NCBI RefSeq assembly: GCF_002754375.1
Contig: NZ_PEFF01000001.1
Span: 1 to 64,000, forward strand
Reading direction: 5' to 3'
Origin: Variovorax sp. 54
Lineage (GTDB): Bacteria; Pseudomonadota; Gammaproteobacteria; Burkholderiales; Burkholderiaceae_C
Length of the DNA: 64,000 nucleotides
The notes beneath the pieces were generated by a model. It ran no database searches. It was not told the origin of the DNA and was given only the letters and a program-made list of their open reading frames with translations. This document shows positions 10,778-19,865 of the stretch, piece by piece. How positions within the stretch are numbered: the stretch's first letter is position 1; each line of letters opens with the position of its first letter. The translations under genes and the position numbers were made by a program.

Positions 10778-10806
10778 AAAAAGCCCCGCAGTCGCGGGGC
10801 TTTTTT
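10778..10806. terminator. Bidirectional intrinsic terminator
   Basis: An A-run followed by GCCCCGC, loop AGTC, GCGGGGC and six T. The A/T tracts on both sides make it functional in both directions, ending the PPIase gene (+) and the Bug solute-binding gene (-), whose stop codon overlaps its last base. Confidence 0.9.
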
Positions 10807-11792
10807 CATTGCGGCGTGATGTTGAAGTCTTTCACGAACCGGGCGTAGTCGTTCGACTCCTTGTGCACGAAGCCCGTGAAGTCCGGCGCCGAGCCGCCGA
10901 TGACCTCCAGGCTGAGGTCGGTGAACTGCTTCTGCGTGTCGGCGTTCTTGAGCAGCGCCTGCACCTGCTCGTTGAGCTTGGCGATGACCGGTGCCGGCGT
11001 TCCGGCCGGCGCCACCAGGCCGACCCAGCCCATGAAGCGGTAGCCCGGCACGCCGGATTCGGCCACCGTCGGCACGTCGGGCAAGGTGGGAACGCGCTTG
11101 TCGCCCGTGACCGCCAGCGCCTTCAGCTTGCCGCTCTTGGCATAGGGCACGGCGGTCGGCGAGGTCTCGAACATCATGTCGATCTGGCCGCCGACCAGGT
11201 CGGACAGCGCGGGCGCGCCGCCCTTGTACGCCACGTTGAGCAGATCGGTACCGGTCATCTGCATGAAGCGGCGCGCGGCCACGTCCTGCGGGCCGCCCAC
11301 GCCCGAGGTGCCGACGCTGAGCTTGCCGGGGTTGGCCTTGGCATAGGCCACCAGCTCGCCGACGTTCTTGAACGTCCACTTGGGATTCATGATGAGCACG
11401 TTGGGCTGGTCGGCCACGCGGATCACGGGCGCCAGGTCCTTGATCGGGTCGTAGGGCAGCTTGGCGAACATGTGCCCGTTGGAAGCCAGGCCGGTGTGCA
11501 CCATCAGCAAGGTGTAGCCGTCCTTGGGCGCCTTGGCGACGTAGTCCATGCCGATGTTGCCGCTCGCGCCGGGACGGTTGTCCACCAGCACCGGTTGGCC
11601 CAGTGCCGTCGAGAGCTTCTGGCCGACCAGGCGCGCCGTCATGTCGATGCTGCCGCCCGGAGGGAACGGCACCACCATGCGGATCGGCTTGGACGGGTAG
11701 GCGTCCTGCGCGTGGGCCGCGGGCACGATGCACGCCAGGCCGGCGGCAAAGCACGCGAACGAGGCGAGCGAGAAACAAAAGCGCTTGTTCAT
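10806..11792 (-). CDS. Bug/TctC-family tripartite tricarboxylate transporter substrate-binding protein
   Basis: 328-residue periplasmic receptor of the Bordetella uptake gene family. The signal peptide ends AAHAQ, and the mature start AYPSKPIRMVVPFPPGGSIDMTAR is the diagnostic Bug motif. Later landmarks are VDNRPGASGNIGMDYVAKAPKDGYTL and the VPTVAESGVPGYRF loop. The ATG at 11792 has GGAG 6 bases upstream. It is last in the minus-strand unit DUF2848-amidase-Bug. No TctA/TctB membrane genes are nearby, which is common because Bug receptors are greatly expanded and orphaned in this lineage. The ligand is unknown; it may be an amide or acid handled by the amidase. Confidence 0.92.
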   Translation of the reverse strand: MNKRFCFSLASFACFAAGLACIVPAAHAQDAYPSKPIRMVVPFPPGGSIDMTARLVGQKLSTALGQPVLVDNRPGASGNIGMDYVAKAPKDGYTLLMVHTGLASNGHMFAKLPYDPIKDLAPVIRVADQPNVLIMNPKWTFKNVGELVAYAKANPGKLSVGTSGVGGPQDVAARRFMQMTGTDLLNVAYKGGAPALSDLVGGQIDMMFETSPTAVPYAKSGKLKALAVTGDKRVPTLPDVPTVAESGVPGYRFMGWVGLVAPAGTPAPVIAKLNEQVQALLKNADTQKQFTDLSLEVIGGSAPDFTGFVHKESNDYARFVKDFNITPQ

Positions 11793-11829
11793 GAAGTTCT
11801 CCGGAGTTTCTTGAGGGTTGGCAGACGGG

Positions 11830-13188
11830 TCAATCGACGGTGGCGCGCAGGGCGCGTTCGATGTCGGCGGCCCAGCCGAGCAGCGCGGCATCGCGCATCG
11901 CCAGGCCTGCAAGGCTCAGGCCCACGGGAGCTTCGCCGGCCGCGTGGCAGGGCAAGGAGATGGCGCCGCCGTCCATGAAGTTGACGATGGAGGGGTTGCG
12001 CAGCATCGCGGCGTTGACCGCGAAGTACTGCGCCTCGTCGGCTTCGAGGGCCTCGATGCGCGGCGCCACCAGCGGCACGGTCGGCATGAGCCAGCCGTCG
12101 AACTCGCCCAGGCGCGCCGCCACGCGGCGCTGCCAGTCGGCCCGCTGCGCCTGCAGCGTGAGGTAGGCGCGCGCCGTGAAGTCCTTTCCGCGCAGGATGC
12201 GGTTGAGCACCCGCGGGTCGTAGCCGCTGCCGCTGCGTTCGATCAGCTCGGCGTGCCACGCCCATGATTCGGCAGCGCTGAAGCCGCCTGCGGCGTTGAT
12301 GGCGGCGAGCTCGTCGAACTCGGGCACCGCCAGCTCGACCAGTTGCGCGCCGGCGGTCGAGAGACGCTGCAGCGCACGTCGGAACGTGGCAGTGACGTGC
12401 GCGTCCATGCCGTCCTGCACCAAGGTGGTCGGCACCGCGAAGCGCGCCTGGCGCAGGTGCTGCGGCCGGGTCGTTTCGGACACGCCGGACAGCACCGCAT
12501 CCATCGCCACACAACCGGCCACGTCGAGCGCCATCACGCCGACCGCGTCGAGGCTGTGCGACAGCGGCACGAGCCCGGTGCCGGGCATGCGGCGCGCCGT
12601 CGGCTTGAAGCCGGTGATGCCGCACAGCGCCGCCGGAATGCGCACCGAGCCGCCGGTGTCGCTGCCGACGCTCGCAACGCACATGCCGTCGGCAACCGCC
12701 ACCGCAGCGCCCGAAGACGAGCCGCCGGGAATGCGCCGCTCGCCGCGCTGCCACGGATTGGCCGGCGTCCCGTAGTGCGGGTTGAGGCCGAGGCCGGAGT
12801 ACGCGAACTCGGTCATGTTCGTCTTGCCGACCAGCACCGCGCCCGCAGCCAGCAGGCGCTGCACGGCCTCGGCGTCGTGCGCGGCGGGCGGTGCGTCGCG
12901 CAGCACGACGGAGCCGGCGGTCGTTGTTTCGCCGGCCACGTCGAACAGGTCCTTGACGGAGACCGGCAGACCTTCGAGCGGCGAGCGCACGAGGCCGGCT
13001 GCGCGCAGGCTGTCGGAGGCGCGCGCCAGGTGCTGGGCACGGTCTGTCAGCACGCGGGTGAAGGTGCGAGCGCCTTCACCGGAAGGATCGGCGATGCGTT
13101 CCAGCGCCGACGCGGTCAGCGCGGCGGAGGTGACGCGGCCTGCGGCCAGGTCGGCGCGGGCGGCTTCGAGGGAGATCGGGGCGGGCAT
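11830..13188 (-). CDS. Amidase-signature family amidase
   Basis: 452-residue amidase-signature enzyme hydrolysing C-N bonds. The Lys-cisSer-Ser triad is visible: Lys79 in VSVKDLFDV, the GGSSSGAA loop (Ser157-159), and Ser181 in SDTGGSVRIPAALCG. The substrate-lining tail is less conserved, so the amide is not predictable; members include aryl-amide, allophanate and acylamide hydrolases. The ATG at 13188 gives the usual length, whereas a longer frame upstream runs through the DUF2848 stop region. It lies 16 bases after DUF2848 and 37 bases before the Bug gene, so the three are probably co-transcribed. Confidence 0.9.
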   Translation of the reverse strand: MPAPISLEAARADLAAGRVTSAALTASALERIADPSGEGARTFTRVLTDRAQHLARASDSLRAAGLVRSPLEGLPVSVKDLFDVAGETTTAGSVVLRDAPPAAHDAEAVQRLLAAGAVLVGKTNMTEFAYSGLGLNPHYGTPANPWQRGERRIPGGSSSGAAVAVADGMCVASVGSDTGGSVRIPAALCGITGFKPTARRMPGTGLVPLSHSLDAVGVMALDVAGCVAMDAVLSGVSETTRPQHLRQARFAVPTTLVQDGMDAHVTATFRRALQRLSTAGAQLVELAVPEFDELAAINAAGGFSAAESWAWHAELIERSGSGYDPRVLNRILRGKDFTARAYLTLQAQRADWQRRVAARLGEFDGWLMPTVPLVAPRIEALEADEAQYFAVNAAMLRNPSIVNFMDGGAISLPCHAAGEAPVGLSLAGLAMRDAALLGWAADIERALRATVD

Positions 13189-13204
13189 GTGCGGTCCTTG
13201 TGCG

Positions 13205-13891
13205 TCAGGCGACGATGGGCAGCGAGACCGCGCGGTACTCGTGCGCGATGCGGCGGCCGGTGTGTTCATCCACCAGCTCCATGCGAAAGCGCGCGGCCGG
13301 GCGGATGCCGCCGATGGCGCCGACCGTGCCGCAGGTCATTGCGAAACCCTCGCCCGGTTCGCCATCGGCCGCGGCGCAGCGCGCCAGCAGATCGGCCGGC
13401 GGGCGCAGCGCGGCCAGCGCGCCTTCCTGGTACAGGCGCCATTCACCGCCCTCCTCGATCCACGAACGCAGCACCAGCGTGTCCCAGCGCTCCTGCACGT
13501 CGGCCAGCCGCCAGGCGCTGCGCGCCACGGGCTTGACGCAGATCTGCTTGGACAGCGCCACGCTGTGCGCTTCCAGCGCGCGGTCGGTGTGGTCCGAACC
13601 GATCGAGACGAAGAACTCGCCCCCGTGCAGGAACAGCAGCGGTTCGACCTCGCCCGAGGTGTCGGCCCCCACCACCTGCACGACGTCGGCCTGGCTCAGC
13701 TGCTGGGTGGCCACCCGGTAGAACAGCGGCACGGCACTCGGCGCGGGCACGCCGAGCTCGGCGAGTTCCTCGATGTGGTGCTCGATGGCGGCGGTGTCGC
13801 GCCCGGTCCAGCCGGCGATCACGAGGTGCCTGGCCTCGAAGCTCATCGTGTGCGGGGCATTCCCCTCGGGAAGTTCGAAAGACAGGTTCAT
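13205..13891 (-). CDS. DUF2848-family protein
   Basis: 228-residue cytoplasmic protein matching the DUF2848 family in length and motifs (LVIAGWTGRD, IEELAELGVPAPS, FVSIGSDHTDRALE, FAMTCGTVGAIGGIRPA). Biochemical function is unknown. The fold is reminiscent of the fumarylacetoacetate-hydrolase superfamily, and the conserved GSDHTDR and TCGT segments may be catalytic (inference). It is first in a unit with the amidase and Bug receptor and divergent from a GntR regulator. Such grouping suggests a catabolic step on an imported amide or keto-acid. Confidence 0.85.
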   Translation of the reverse strand: MNLSFELPEGNAPHTMSFEARHLVIAGWTGRDTAAIEHHIEELAELGVPAPSAVPLFYRVATQQLSQADVVQVVGADTSGEVEPLLFLHGGEFFVSIGSDHTDRALEAHSVALSKQICVKPVARSAWRLADVQERWDTLVLRSWIEEGGEWRLYQEGALAALRPPADLLARCAAADGEPGEGFAMTCGTVGAIGGIRPAARFRMELVDEHTGRRIAHEYRAVSLPIVA

Positions 13892-13904
13892 GGCGGTGCT
13901 TCGT

Positions 13905-13958
13905 TGAAGTTTCAGTGAAATTTCACAACGATATTACAGTGACTCCACAAAAACTTCA
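13905..13958. promoter_or_regulatory. TGAAnTTTCA operator array between DUF2848 and GntR genes
   Basis: TGAAGTTTCA (13905-13914) and TGAAATTTCA (13916-13925) are adjacent, the latter inside a perfect 12-base palindrome GTGAAATTTCAC (13915-13926). A third element, AAACTTCA (13951-13958), is the exact inverse of the first 8 bases of the first site. All lie in the divergent promoter region, consistent with binding by the GntR product and control of both directions. Confidence 0.65.
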
Positions 13959-13995
13959 AAGGGATTTCCCACAGGTACCATCAGGGCACCCCACC

Positions 13996-14697
13996 ATGAA
14001 GACCCTCGCGCCGATGAAAGCAGCCACGCCCGCCCGCAAAGCCCCCGCCCGGCGGCCCGAAGCAGCCATTTCCCTCAACGAGACGGCCTACCTGCGCCTG
14101 AAGGAAGCCCTGGTGACCCTGGCCTACAAGCCCGGGGAGTACCTCAACACCGCCCAGGTGATGGAGCGGCTGGGCGTGGGCCGCACGCCGGTCAACCAGG
14201 CGCTGCACCGCCTGTCGGCCGAGGGCCTGGTCCGCATCATTCCGCGCAAGGGCGCGATGGCCTCGCCGCTGTCGATCAACGACGCGCTGGAACTCATCGA
14301 GGTCCGGCTGGTGAACGAGGTGCTGTGCATGCGCCTGGCCGCAGCGGCCATCACCGAGGCCGAGCTGGCCGAGCTGCAGGCCGTCGCAGAGCAGTTCGAG
14401 GCCGCGGCGCAGCGGCGCGATGCGATGTCGGTCATGAACCTCGACCGGCTCTTCCACGAGAAGATCGCGGCTGCCGCGCGCAACACCATGCTGCAGGATA
14501 TCCTGAGCGTGCTGCATGCGCGCTCGCAGCGCTTCTGGGCGATTTCACTGGCCGCCGAGGGGCATCTGGCCGAAGTGATCGAAGAGCACCGCACCATCGT
14601 CGCCACGCTGCAGCGGCACGACGCCGACGCGGCGGCCGAAGCGGCGAAGACGCATGTGCTGTCGTTCAAGGCGTCGATGCTGAACAGCCAGCGCTGA
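13996..14697 (+). CDS. GntR-family transcriptional regulator (FadR/FCD subfamily)
   Basis: 233-residue repressor. The N-terminal winged helix (residues about 22-90) includes NTAQVMERLGVGRTPVNQALHRLSAEGLVRIIPRKGAM. An all-helical FCD ligand domain follows, with metal-binding-type residues in VMNLDRLFHEKIAAAARN and EEHRTIVATLQ. I choose ATG 13996 (AGGG 9 bases upstream) over an in-frame GTG at 13915, which lies inside the operator palindrome. It is divergent from DUF2848-amidase-Bug, so it probably senses the substrate or an intermediate of that unit. It ends at a strong terminator. Confidence 0.9.
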   Translation: MKTLAPMKAATPARKAPARRPEAAISLNETAYLRLKEALVTLAYKPGEYLNTAQVMERLGVGRTPVNQALHRLSAEGLVRIIPRKGAMASPLSINDALELIEVRLVNEVLCMRLAAAAITEAELAELQAVAEQFEAAAQRRDAMSVMNLDRLFHEKIAAAARNTMLQDILSVLHARSQRFWAISLAAEGHLAEVIEEHRTIVATLQRHDADAAAEAAKTHVLSFKASMLNSQR

Positions 14698-14728
14698 TCG
14701 ACAGCGCTTCAGGGGCACCATCCCCATG

Positions 14729-14767
14729 AAAAATGCCCTCCAGACCCAAGCTTGGAGGGCATTTTTT
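14729..14767. terminator. Bidirectional intrinsic terminator between gntR and purL
   Basis: AAAAATGCCCTCCA and TGGAGGGCATTTTTT form a 13-14 bp stem with a 10-base loop. A-run and T-run on opposite sides allow use from both strands, ending the GntR gene (+) and purL (-). Confidence 0.9.
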
Positions 14768-14810
14768 GTTGACCTGACTCAGGCCGTTTGCACGGCCTGA
14801 ATGCGCCCGA

Positions 14811-17800
14811 TCACCCCACCCACTTGCGCGCGTTGCGCCAGATCTGCATCCACGGGCTCAGTTCGCTCTTGTCGCCCGACGTCCAACTCGTCTGGATGTT
14901 GCGGAACACGCGCTCCGGGTGCGGCATCACGGCGGTGAAACGGCCGTCCGGCGTGGTGACCGAGGTCAGGCCGCCGGCGCTGCCGTTCGGGTTGAACGGG
15001 TACTGCTCGGTCGGCTGGCCGTAGTTGTCCACGAAGCGCATCGCGCCGATGGCCTTTCCGGCGTCGCCGCGATGCTTGAAGTTGGCATAGCCCTCGCCGT
15101 GCGCCACCGCGATCGGCAGGCGGCTGCCGGCCATGCCCGCGAAGAAGAGGCTGGGCGACTCGAGCACTTCGACCATCGACAGGCGCGCCTCGAAACGCTC
15201 GCTCTGGTTGGTGGTGAAGCGCGGCCAGGCGTCGGCGCCCGGAATGATGTCGGCCAGCTCGGCAAACATCTGGCAGCCGTTGCACACGCCCAGGCCGAAG
15301 GTGTCGGTGCGGCCGAAGAAGGTCTTGAACTGCTCGGCCAGCTTCGGGTTGAAGGTGATGCTGCGCGCCCAGCCGATGCCAGCGCCCAGCGTGTCGCCGT
15401 AGCTGAAGCCACCGCAGGCGACCACGCCCTTGAAATTGGCGAGGTCCGCCCTGCCCGTCTGCAGGTCGGTCATGTGGACGTCGAAGGCCTCGAAGCCGGC
15501 TTCGGTGAAGGCATACGCCATCTCGACGTGCGAGTTGACGCCCTGCTCGCGCAGGATCGCGACCTTGGGGCGCGATTGCAGGATGGCGGGTGCCACCGGG
15601 GCGTTCGGCAGGAACACATGCATACCCGGATCGCTCGGCACACCGGCCGCGGCGTGCTCGGCGTCGGCGCAGGCCGGGTTGTCGCGCTCGCGGGCGATCT
15701 TCCAGCTGACCGAATCCCAGACCTGGTGCAGGTCGTGCAGCGATGCGCTGAACACCGACTTGGCATCGCGCCAGACTTCGAGCTTGCCCTTGCCTGCGTC
15801 CATGGCCGAGCTGGCGGGGCGCGTCTTGCCGACGAAGTGGCTGTGCGCGCTGAGGCCGTGGGCACGCAGCACCTGCATGACCTCGTTGCGCTCGGCCGTG
15901 CGCACCTGCAGCACCATGCCCAGCTCTTCGTTGAACAGCGCCTTGAGCGTGAGCTCTTCGCGGCGCGCGCTGACCTGCTGCGCCCAGTTCTTGGCGTCGC
16001 CGGTTTCCATGCGGCTGTCGGAAATGCCGTCGCCTTCGGTGACGAGCATGTCGACATTCAGCGCCACGCCGACGTGGCCGGCAAAGGCCATTTCGCAGGC
16101 GGTGGCGAACAGGCCACCGTCGCTGCGGTCGTGCATCGCGAGGATCTTGCCGTCGGCGCGCAGCGCGTTCACGGCGTTGACCAGCGCGACGAGCTGCGCC
16201 GGGTCGTCGAGGTCGGGCACGGTGTCGCCGCTCTGGTTGAGCGTCTGCGACAGGATGCTGCCGGCCATGCGGTGCTGGCCACGGCCGAGGTCGATGAGCA
16301 CCAACGTGGTGTCGTCTTCGGTCGCGTCGAGCTGCGGCGTGAGCGTGCCGCGCACGTCGGCCAGCGAGGCGAAGGCGGTGACGATCAGGCTGACCGGCGA
16401 CGTGACCTTCTTGGCTTCGCCATCGTCCTTCCACTGCGTGCGCATCGACAGCGAATCCTTGCCGACCGGAATCGACACGCCGAGCGCCGGGCACAGCTCC
16501 AGGCCCACGGCCTTGACGGTCTCGTAAAGCGCGGCGTCTTCGCCGGGTTCGCCGCAAGCAGCCATCCAGTTGGCCGACAGCTTGACGCGCGACAGCTCGA
16601 TCGGCGCGGCCAGCAGGTTGGTGATGGCCTCGGCCACGGCCATGCGGCCCGAGGCCGGCGCGTCGAGCGCGGCCAGCGGCGTGCGCTCGCCCATGCTCAT
16701 GGCTTCGCCGGCAAAGCCCTTGTAGTCGGCGAGCGTCACGGCGCAATCGGCCACGGGCACCTGCCACGGGCCGACCATCTGGTCGCGGTGCGTCAGGCCG
16801 CCCACGCTGCGGTCACCGATGGTGATGAGGAAGCGCTTCGAAGCCACGGTCGGGTGCGCGAGCACGTCGATGGCGGCCTTCTGCAGGTCGACGCCCGTGA
16901 GGTCGAGGGGCTTGAAGCTGCGGGCCACGGTCTTCACGTCGCGGTGCATCTTGGGCGGCTTGCCGAGCAGCACGTCCATCGGCATGTCGACGGGCTGCAC
17001 CGCTGCGCCTTCGTCGGCCACCAGCAGCTGGCGCGCTTCGGTCGCCACGCCGACCACCGAGAACGGGCAGCGCTCGCGCTCGCAGAAGGCCTTGAACTGT
17101 TCGAGCGACTCCGGCGCGATGGCCAGCACGTAGCGCTCCTGGCTTTCGTTGCACCAGATTTCCTTCGGCGCCATGCCCGATTCTTCGAGCGGCACGGCGC
17201 GCAGGTCGAAGCGCGCGCCGCGGCCAGCGTCGTTGGTCAGTTCGGGGAAGGCATTGCTCAGGCCGCCCGCGCCCACGTCGTGGATCGCGAGGATCGGGTT
17301 GGCCGCGCCCTGCTGCCAGCAGTGGTTGATGACCTCCTGCGCACGGCGTTCGATTTCGGGATTGCCGCGCTGCACCGAGTCGAAGTCGAGCTCGGCCGCG
17401 TTGGCGCCGGTGGCCATCGAGCTGGCGGCGCTGCCGCCCATGCCGATGCGCATGCCGGGGCCGCCGAGCTGGATCAGCAACGAGCCGGCCGGGAACAGGA
17501 TCTTCTTGGTCTGCGTGGCGTCGATGCTGCCCAGGCCGCCCGCGATCATGATGGGCTTGTGGTAGCCGCGCTGCACGGTGTCGAGGTCGCTCGTCACGGC
17601 CTGCTCGTACTCGCGGAAGTAGCCCAGCAGGTTGGGACGGCCGAATTCGTTGTTGAACGCGGCGCCGCCCAGCGGGCCCTCGGTCATGATCTGCAGCGGG
17701 CTGGCGATGTGCTCGGGCTTGCCGTAGTGGCCGTCTTCTGGCCACAGCTTGGAAACCGTGAAACCGGTCAGGCCGGCCTTGGGCTTGGAGCCGCGGCCCG

Positions 17801-18818
17801 TGGCGCCTTCGTCGCGGATCTCGCCGCCCGCGCCAGTCGAGGCGCCGGGGAACGGGGAAATGGCGGTCGGGTGGTTGTGCGTCTCGACCTTCATCAGCAC
17901 GTGGCTCAGGGCGCTCTCTTTTTGATAGCTCTGCGAGCCTTCGACGGGAATGAAGCGCTCGATGGTCGCGCCTTCCATCACCGAGGCGTTGTCCGCATAG
18001 GCGATCACCGTGTGCTGCGGGTTCTGCTTCTCGGTGTGGCGGATCATCGAGAACAGGCTCTGCGGCTGGGCCACGCCGTCGATGGTGAAGTTGGCGTTGA
18101 AGATCTTGTGGCGGCAGTGCTCGCTGTTGGCCTGCGCGAACATCATCAGTTCGACGTCGCTGGGGTTGCGGCCCAGGCGGGTGAAGGCTTCAACGAGGTA
18201 ATCGATTTCGTCTTCCGCCAGGGCCAGGCCGAAGCCGGTATTGGCTGCCACAAGAGCTTCGCGGCCGCCGGTTTGCACGTCGACTTGCGCCATCGGCTGG
18301 GCTGGCAGTTCGCTGAACAGGCTCGCCGCCTGTTCGACGGCGGCGAGCACCGATTCGGTCATGCGGTCGTGCAGCGGGCCGGCCACGGCAGCCAGGGCGT
18401 CGCCCTCGAGCACGGGGGCCTTGCCGATCAGCGGCGCCTTGAGCTTCAGGTGGTACTGGGTGACGCGCTCCACGCGGCGCAGCGCCAAGCCGCAGTTGTG
18501 GGCGATGTCGGTGGCCTTGGAGGCCCACGGCGACACGGTGCCCAGTCGGGGCGTGACCACGACCGAGGCGCTTGCCTTGGCCGCCAGGGCTTCGAAGGGC
18601 TCGCCGTAGGTCAGCAGCGCCGCAAAGCGCTCGCGGTCGGCCGTGGCCAGCGACCCGTCGGTGACCACCAGATGGACGAAACGGGCCGAAATGCCCTCGA
18701 TGCGCGGCTCGATGGCCTGCAGCTTCGGCAGCAGCTGGCGTGCACGGAAATCGCCGAGTGCGCTGCCGCCCTCGAACAAGGTTACGACGGGAAGGGCTTG
18801 AGGTGCGGGCTGCGTCAC
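14811..18818 (-). CDS. purL: Phosphoribosylformylglycinamidine synthase (FGAR amidotransferase)
   Basis: 1335-residue single-chain PurL, the fourth step of de novo purine synthesis (FGAR + Gln + ATP to FGAM). Seen in order: N-terminal PurS-like region, a linker with [35 protein letters not shown], and the first AIRS-type ATP domain ([32 protein letters not shown]). A second AIRS half follows, then the C-terminal class I glutaminase ([12 protein letters not shown], catalytic Cys in [10 protein letters not shown], His/Glu in MPHPERVFR). Length matches gamma/beta-proteobacterial PurL. The start is a GTG with no obvious Shine-Dalgarno. It is monocistronic, ending at the terminator shared with gntR. 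Confidence 0.97.
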   Translation of the reverse strand: MTQPAPQALPVVTLFEGGSALGDFRARQLLPKLQAIEPRIEGISARFVHLVVTDGSLATADRERFAALLTYGEPFEALAAKASASVVVTPRLGTVSPWASKATDIAHNCGLALRRVERVTQYHLKLKAPLIGKAPVLEGDALAAVAGPLHDRMTESVLAAVEQAASLFSELPAQPMAQVDVQTGGREALVAANTGFGLALAEDEIDYLVEAFTRLGRNPSDVELMMFAQANSEHCRHKIFNANFTIDGVAQPQSLFSMIRHTEKQNPQHTVIAYADNASVMEGATIERFIPVEGSQSYQKESALSHVLMKVETHNHPTAISPFPGASTGAGGEIRDEGATGRGSKPKAGLTGFTVSKLWPEDGHYGKPEHIASPLQIMTEGPLGGAAFNNEFGRPNLLGYFREYEQAVTSDLDTVQRGYHKPIMIAGGLGSIDATQTKKILFPAGSLLIQLGGPGMRIGMGGSAASSMATGANAAELDFDSVQRGNPEIERRAQEVINHCWQQGAANPILAIHDVGAGGLSNAFPELTNDAGRGARFDLRAVPLEESGMAPKEIWCNESQERYVLAIAPESLEQFKAFCERERCPFSVVGVATEARQLLVADEGAAVQPVDMPMDVLLGKPPKMHRDVKTVARSFKPLDLTGVDLQKAAIDVLAHPTVASKRFLITIGDRSVGGLTHRDQMVGPWQVPVADCAVTLADYKGFAGEAMSMGERTPLAALDAPASGRMAVAEAITNLLAAPIELSRVKLSANWMAACGEPGEDAALYETVKAVGLELCPALGVSIPVGKDSLSMRTQWKDDGEAKKVTSPVSLIVTAFASLADVRGTLTPQLDATEDDTTLVLIDLGRGQHRMAGSILSQTLNQSGDTVPDLDDPAQLVALVNAVNALRADGKILAMHDRSDGGLFATACEMAFAGHVGVALNVDMLVTEGDGISDSRMETGDAKNWAQQVSARREELTLKALFNEELGMVLQVRTAERNEVMQVLRAHGLSAHSHFVGKTRPASSAMDAGKGKLEVWRDAKSVFSASLHDLHQVWDSVSWKIARERDNPACADAEHAAAGVPSDPGMHVFLPNAPVAPAILQSRPKVAILREQGVNSHVEMAYAFTEAGFEAFDVHMTDLQTGRADLANFKGVVACGGFSYGDTLGAGIGWARSITFNPKLAEQFKTFFGRTDTFGLGVCNGCQMFAELADIIPGADAWPRFTTNQSERFEARLSMVEVLESPSLFFAGMAGSRLPIAVAHGEGYANFKHRGDAGKAIGAMRFVDNYGQPTEQYPFNPNGSAGGLTSVTTPDGRFTAVMPHPERVFRNIQTSWTSGDKSELSPWMQIWRNARKWVG

Positions 18819-18921
18819 GGTCGATGGGGGGCCTGGGGGCCGCGTTGGGAATCAAGGAATCTGGGCGGAGGGCCGCTGACTGGGGTCATCCGCGTTAACC
18901 CGGAATTTTAGGCCATCGCCG

Positions 18922-18985
18922 GGCCGCCCCAAGATGGCCGCCCCCCTCGGGGGGCAACGGAACACGAAGTGGTCCGTGTTGGGGG
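18922..18985. repeat. GC-rich dispersed intergenic element, copy 1
   Basis: Between purL and map: a GCCCCCC-TC-GGGGGGC hairpin (18940-18955), then CAACGGA, then ACACGAAGTG (18962-18971). The last also forms AACACG...CGTGTT with 18975-18980. The reverse complement has the same order of parts as 58074-58107, namely CACTTCGTGT, short spacer, C-run/G-run hairpin. Two inverted copies in one window suggest a small dispersed repeat family. Confidence 0.5.
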
Positions 18986-19018
18986 CAGGTTCATTTGCCG
19001 AATGGGATAATTCGGGGC

Positions 19019-19843
19019 ATGAGCATTACCTACAAAGACGCCGCAGGCATCGAAGCCATGCGGGTCGCCTGCCGCCTCGGTTCCGAGGTGCTGGACTACC
19101 TCACGCCCTTCATCAAGCCCGGCATCACGACCAACGACGTGGACCGGCTGGCCGCCGAATACATGGTCAAGCAGGGCACCACCTCGGCCACGGTGGGCTA
19201 CATGGGCGCCAGCAGCGTCCCGTTCCCGAAGTCGCTGTGCACCTCGGTGAACCACGTGGTGTGCCACGGCATCCCCAATGACAAGCCCCTGAAGAAGGGC
19301 GACATCATGAACGTCGACGTCACCGTCATCAAGGACGGCTGGTTCGGCGACAACAGCCGCATGTTCGTGATCGGCGACGCTTCCATTGCCGCCAAGCGCC
19401 TGTGCAGCGTCACCTTCGAAGCCATGTGGCACGGCATCCTGCAGGTGCGCCCCGGCGCTCACCTGGGCGATGTGGGCCATGCGATCCAGAAGTTCGCCGA
19501 AGGCCAGGGCTTCTCGATCGTGCGCGAGTTCTGCGGCCACGGCGTGGGCCAGCGCTTCCACGAAGAACCCCAGGTGCTGCACTACGGCCGCCCGGGCACC
19601 ATGGAAGAGCTCAAGCCCGGCATGATCTTCACCATCGAGCCGATGATCAACGCCGGCAAGCGCGACGTGAAGGAAGACTTCAAGGGCGGCCAGTACGACG
19701 GCTGGACCATCGTCACGCGCGACCACTCGCTGTCGGCCCAGTGGGAGCACACGGTGCTCGTCACCGAAACCGGCTACGAGGTGCTGACGCTCTCCGAAGG
19801 CAGCCCGCCGCTGCCGGCCTTCGTCACCTCGACCAAAACCTGA
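19019..19843 (+). CDS. map: Type I methionine aminopeptidase
   Basis: 274-residue cytoplasmic enzyme removing N-terminal Met from nascent proteins. Metal ligands are visible: Asp in NVDVTVI, Asp in FGDNSRMF, His in [13 protein letters not shown], Glu in FTIEPMI and Glu in [10 protein letters not shown]; the substrate-pocket [11 protein letters not shown] is also present. The ATG at 19019 gives the usual N-terminus ([14 protein letters not shown]); an upstream in-frame start adds 8 non-conserved residues. It is followed 22 bases later by glnD, a pairing frequent in proteobacteria. Confidence 0.96.
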   Translation: MSITYKDAAGIEAMRVACRLGSEVLDYLTPFIKPGITTNDVDRLAAEYMVKQGTTSATVGYMGASSVPFPKSLCTSVNHVVCHGIPNDKPLKKGDIMNVDVTVIKDGWFGDNSRMFVIGDASIAAKRLCSVTFEAMWHGILQVRPGAHLGDVGHAIQKFAEGQGFSIVREFCGHGVGQRFHEEPQVLHYGRPGTMEELKPGMIFTIEPMINAGKRDVKEDFKGGQYDGWTIVTRDHSLSAQWEHTVLVTETGYEVLTLSEGSPPLPAFVTSTKT

Positions 19844-19865
19844 CGCGCCCCAGCGCGCCCCCGCC

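Noticed and set aside
14919..18911. 1330-codon open frame antisense to purL
   Set aside because: Composition (His/Arg/Gly/Val-rich, no domains) is that of a codon-position shadow; purL on the other strand has complete family motifs.
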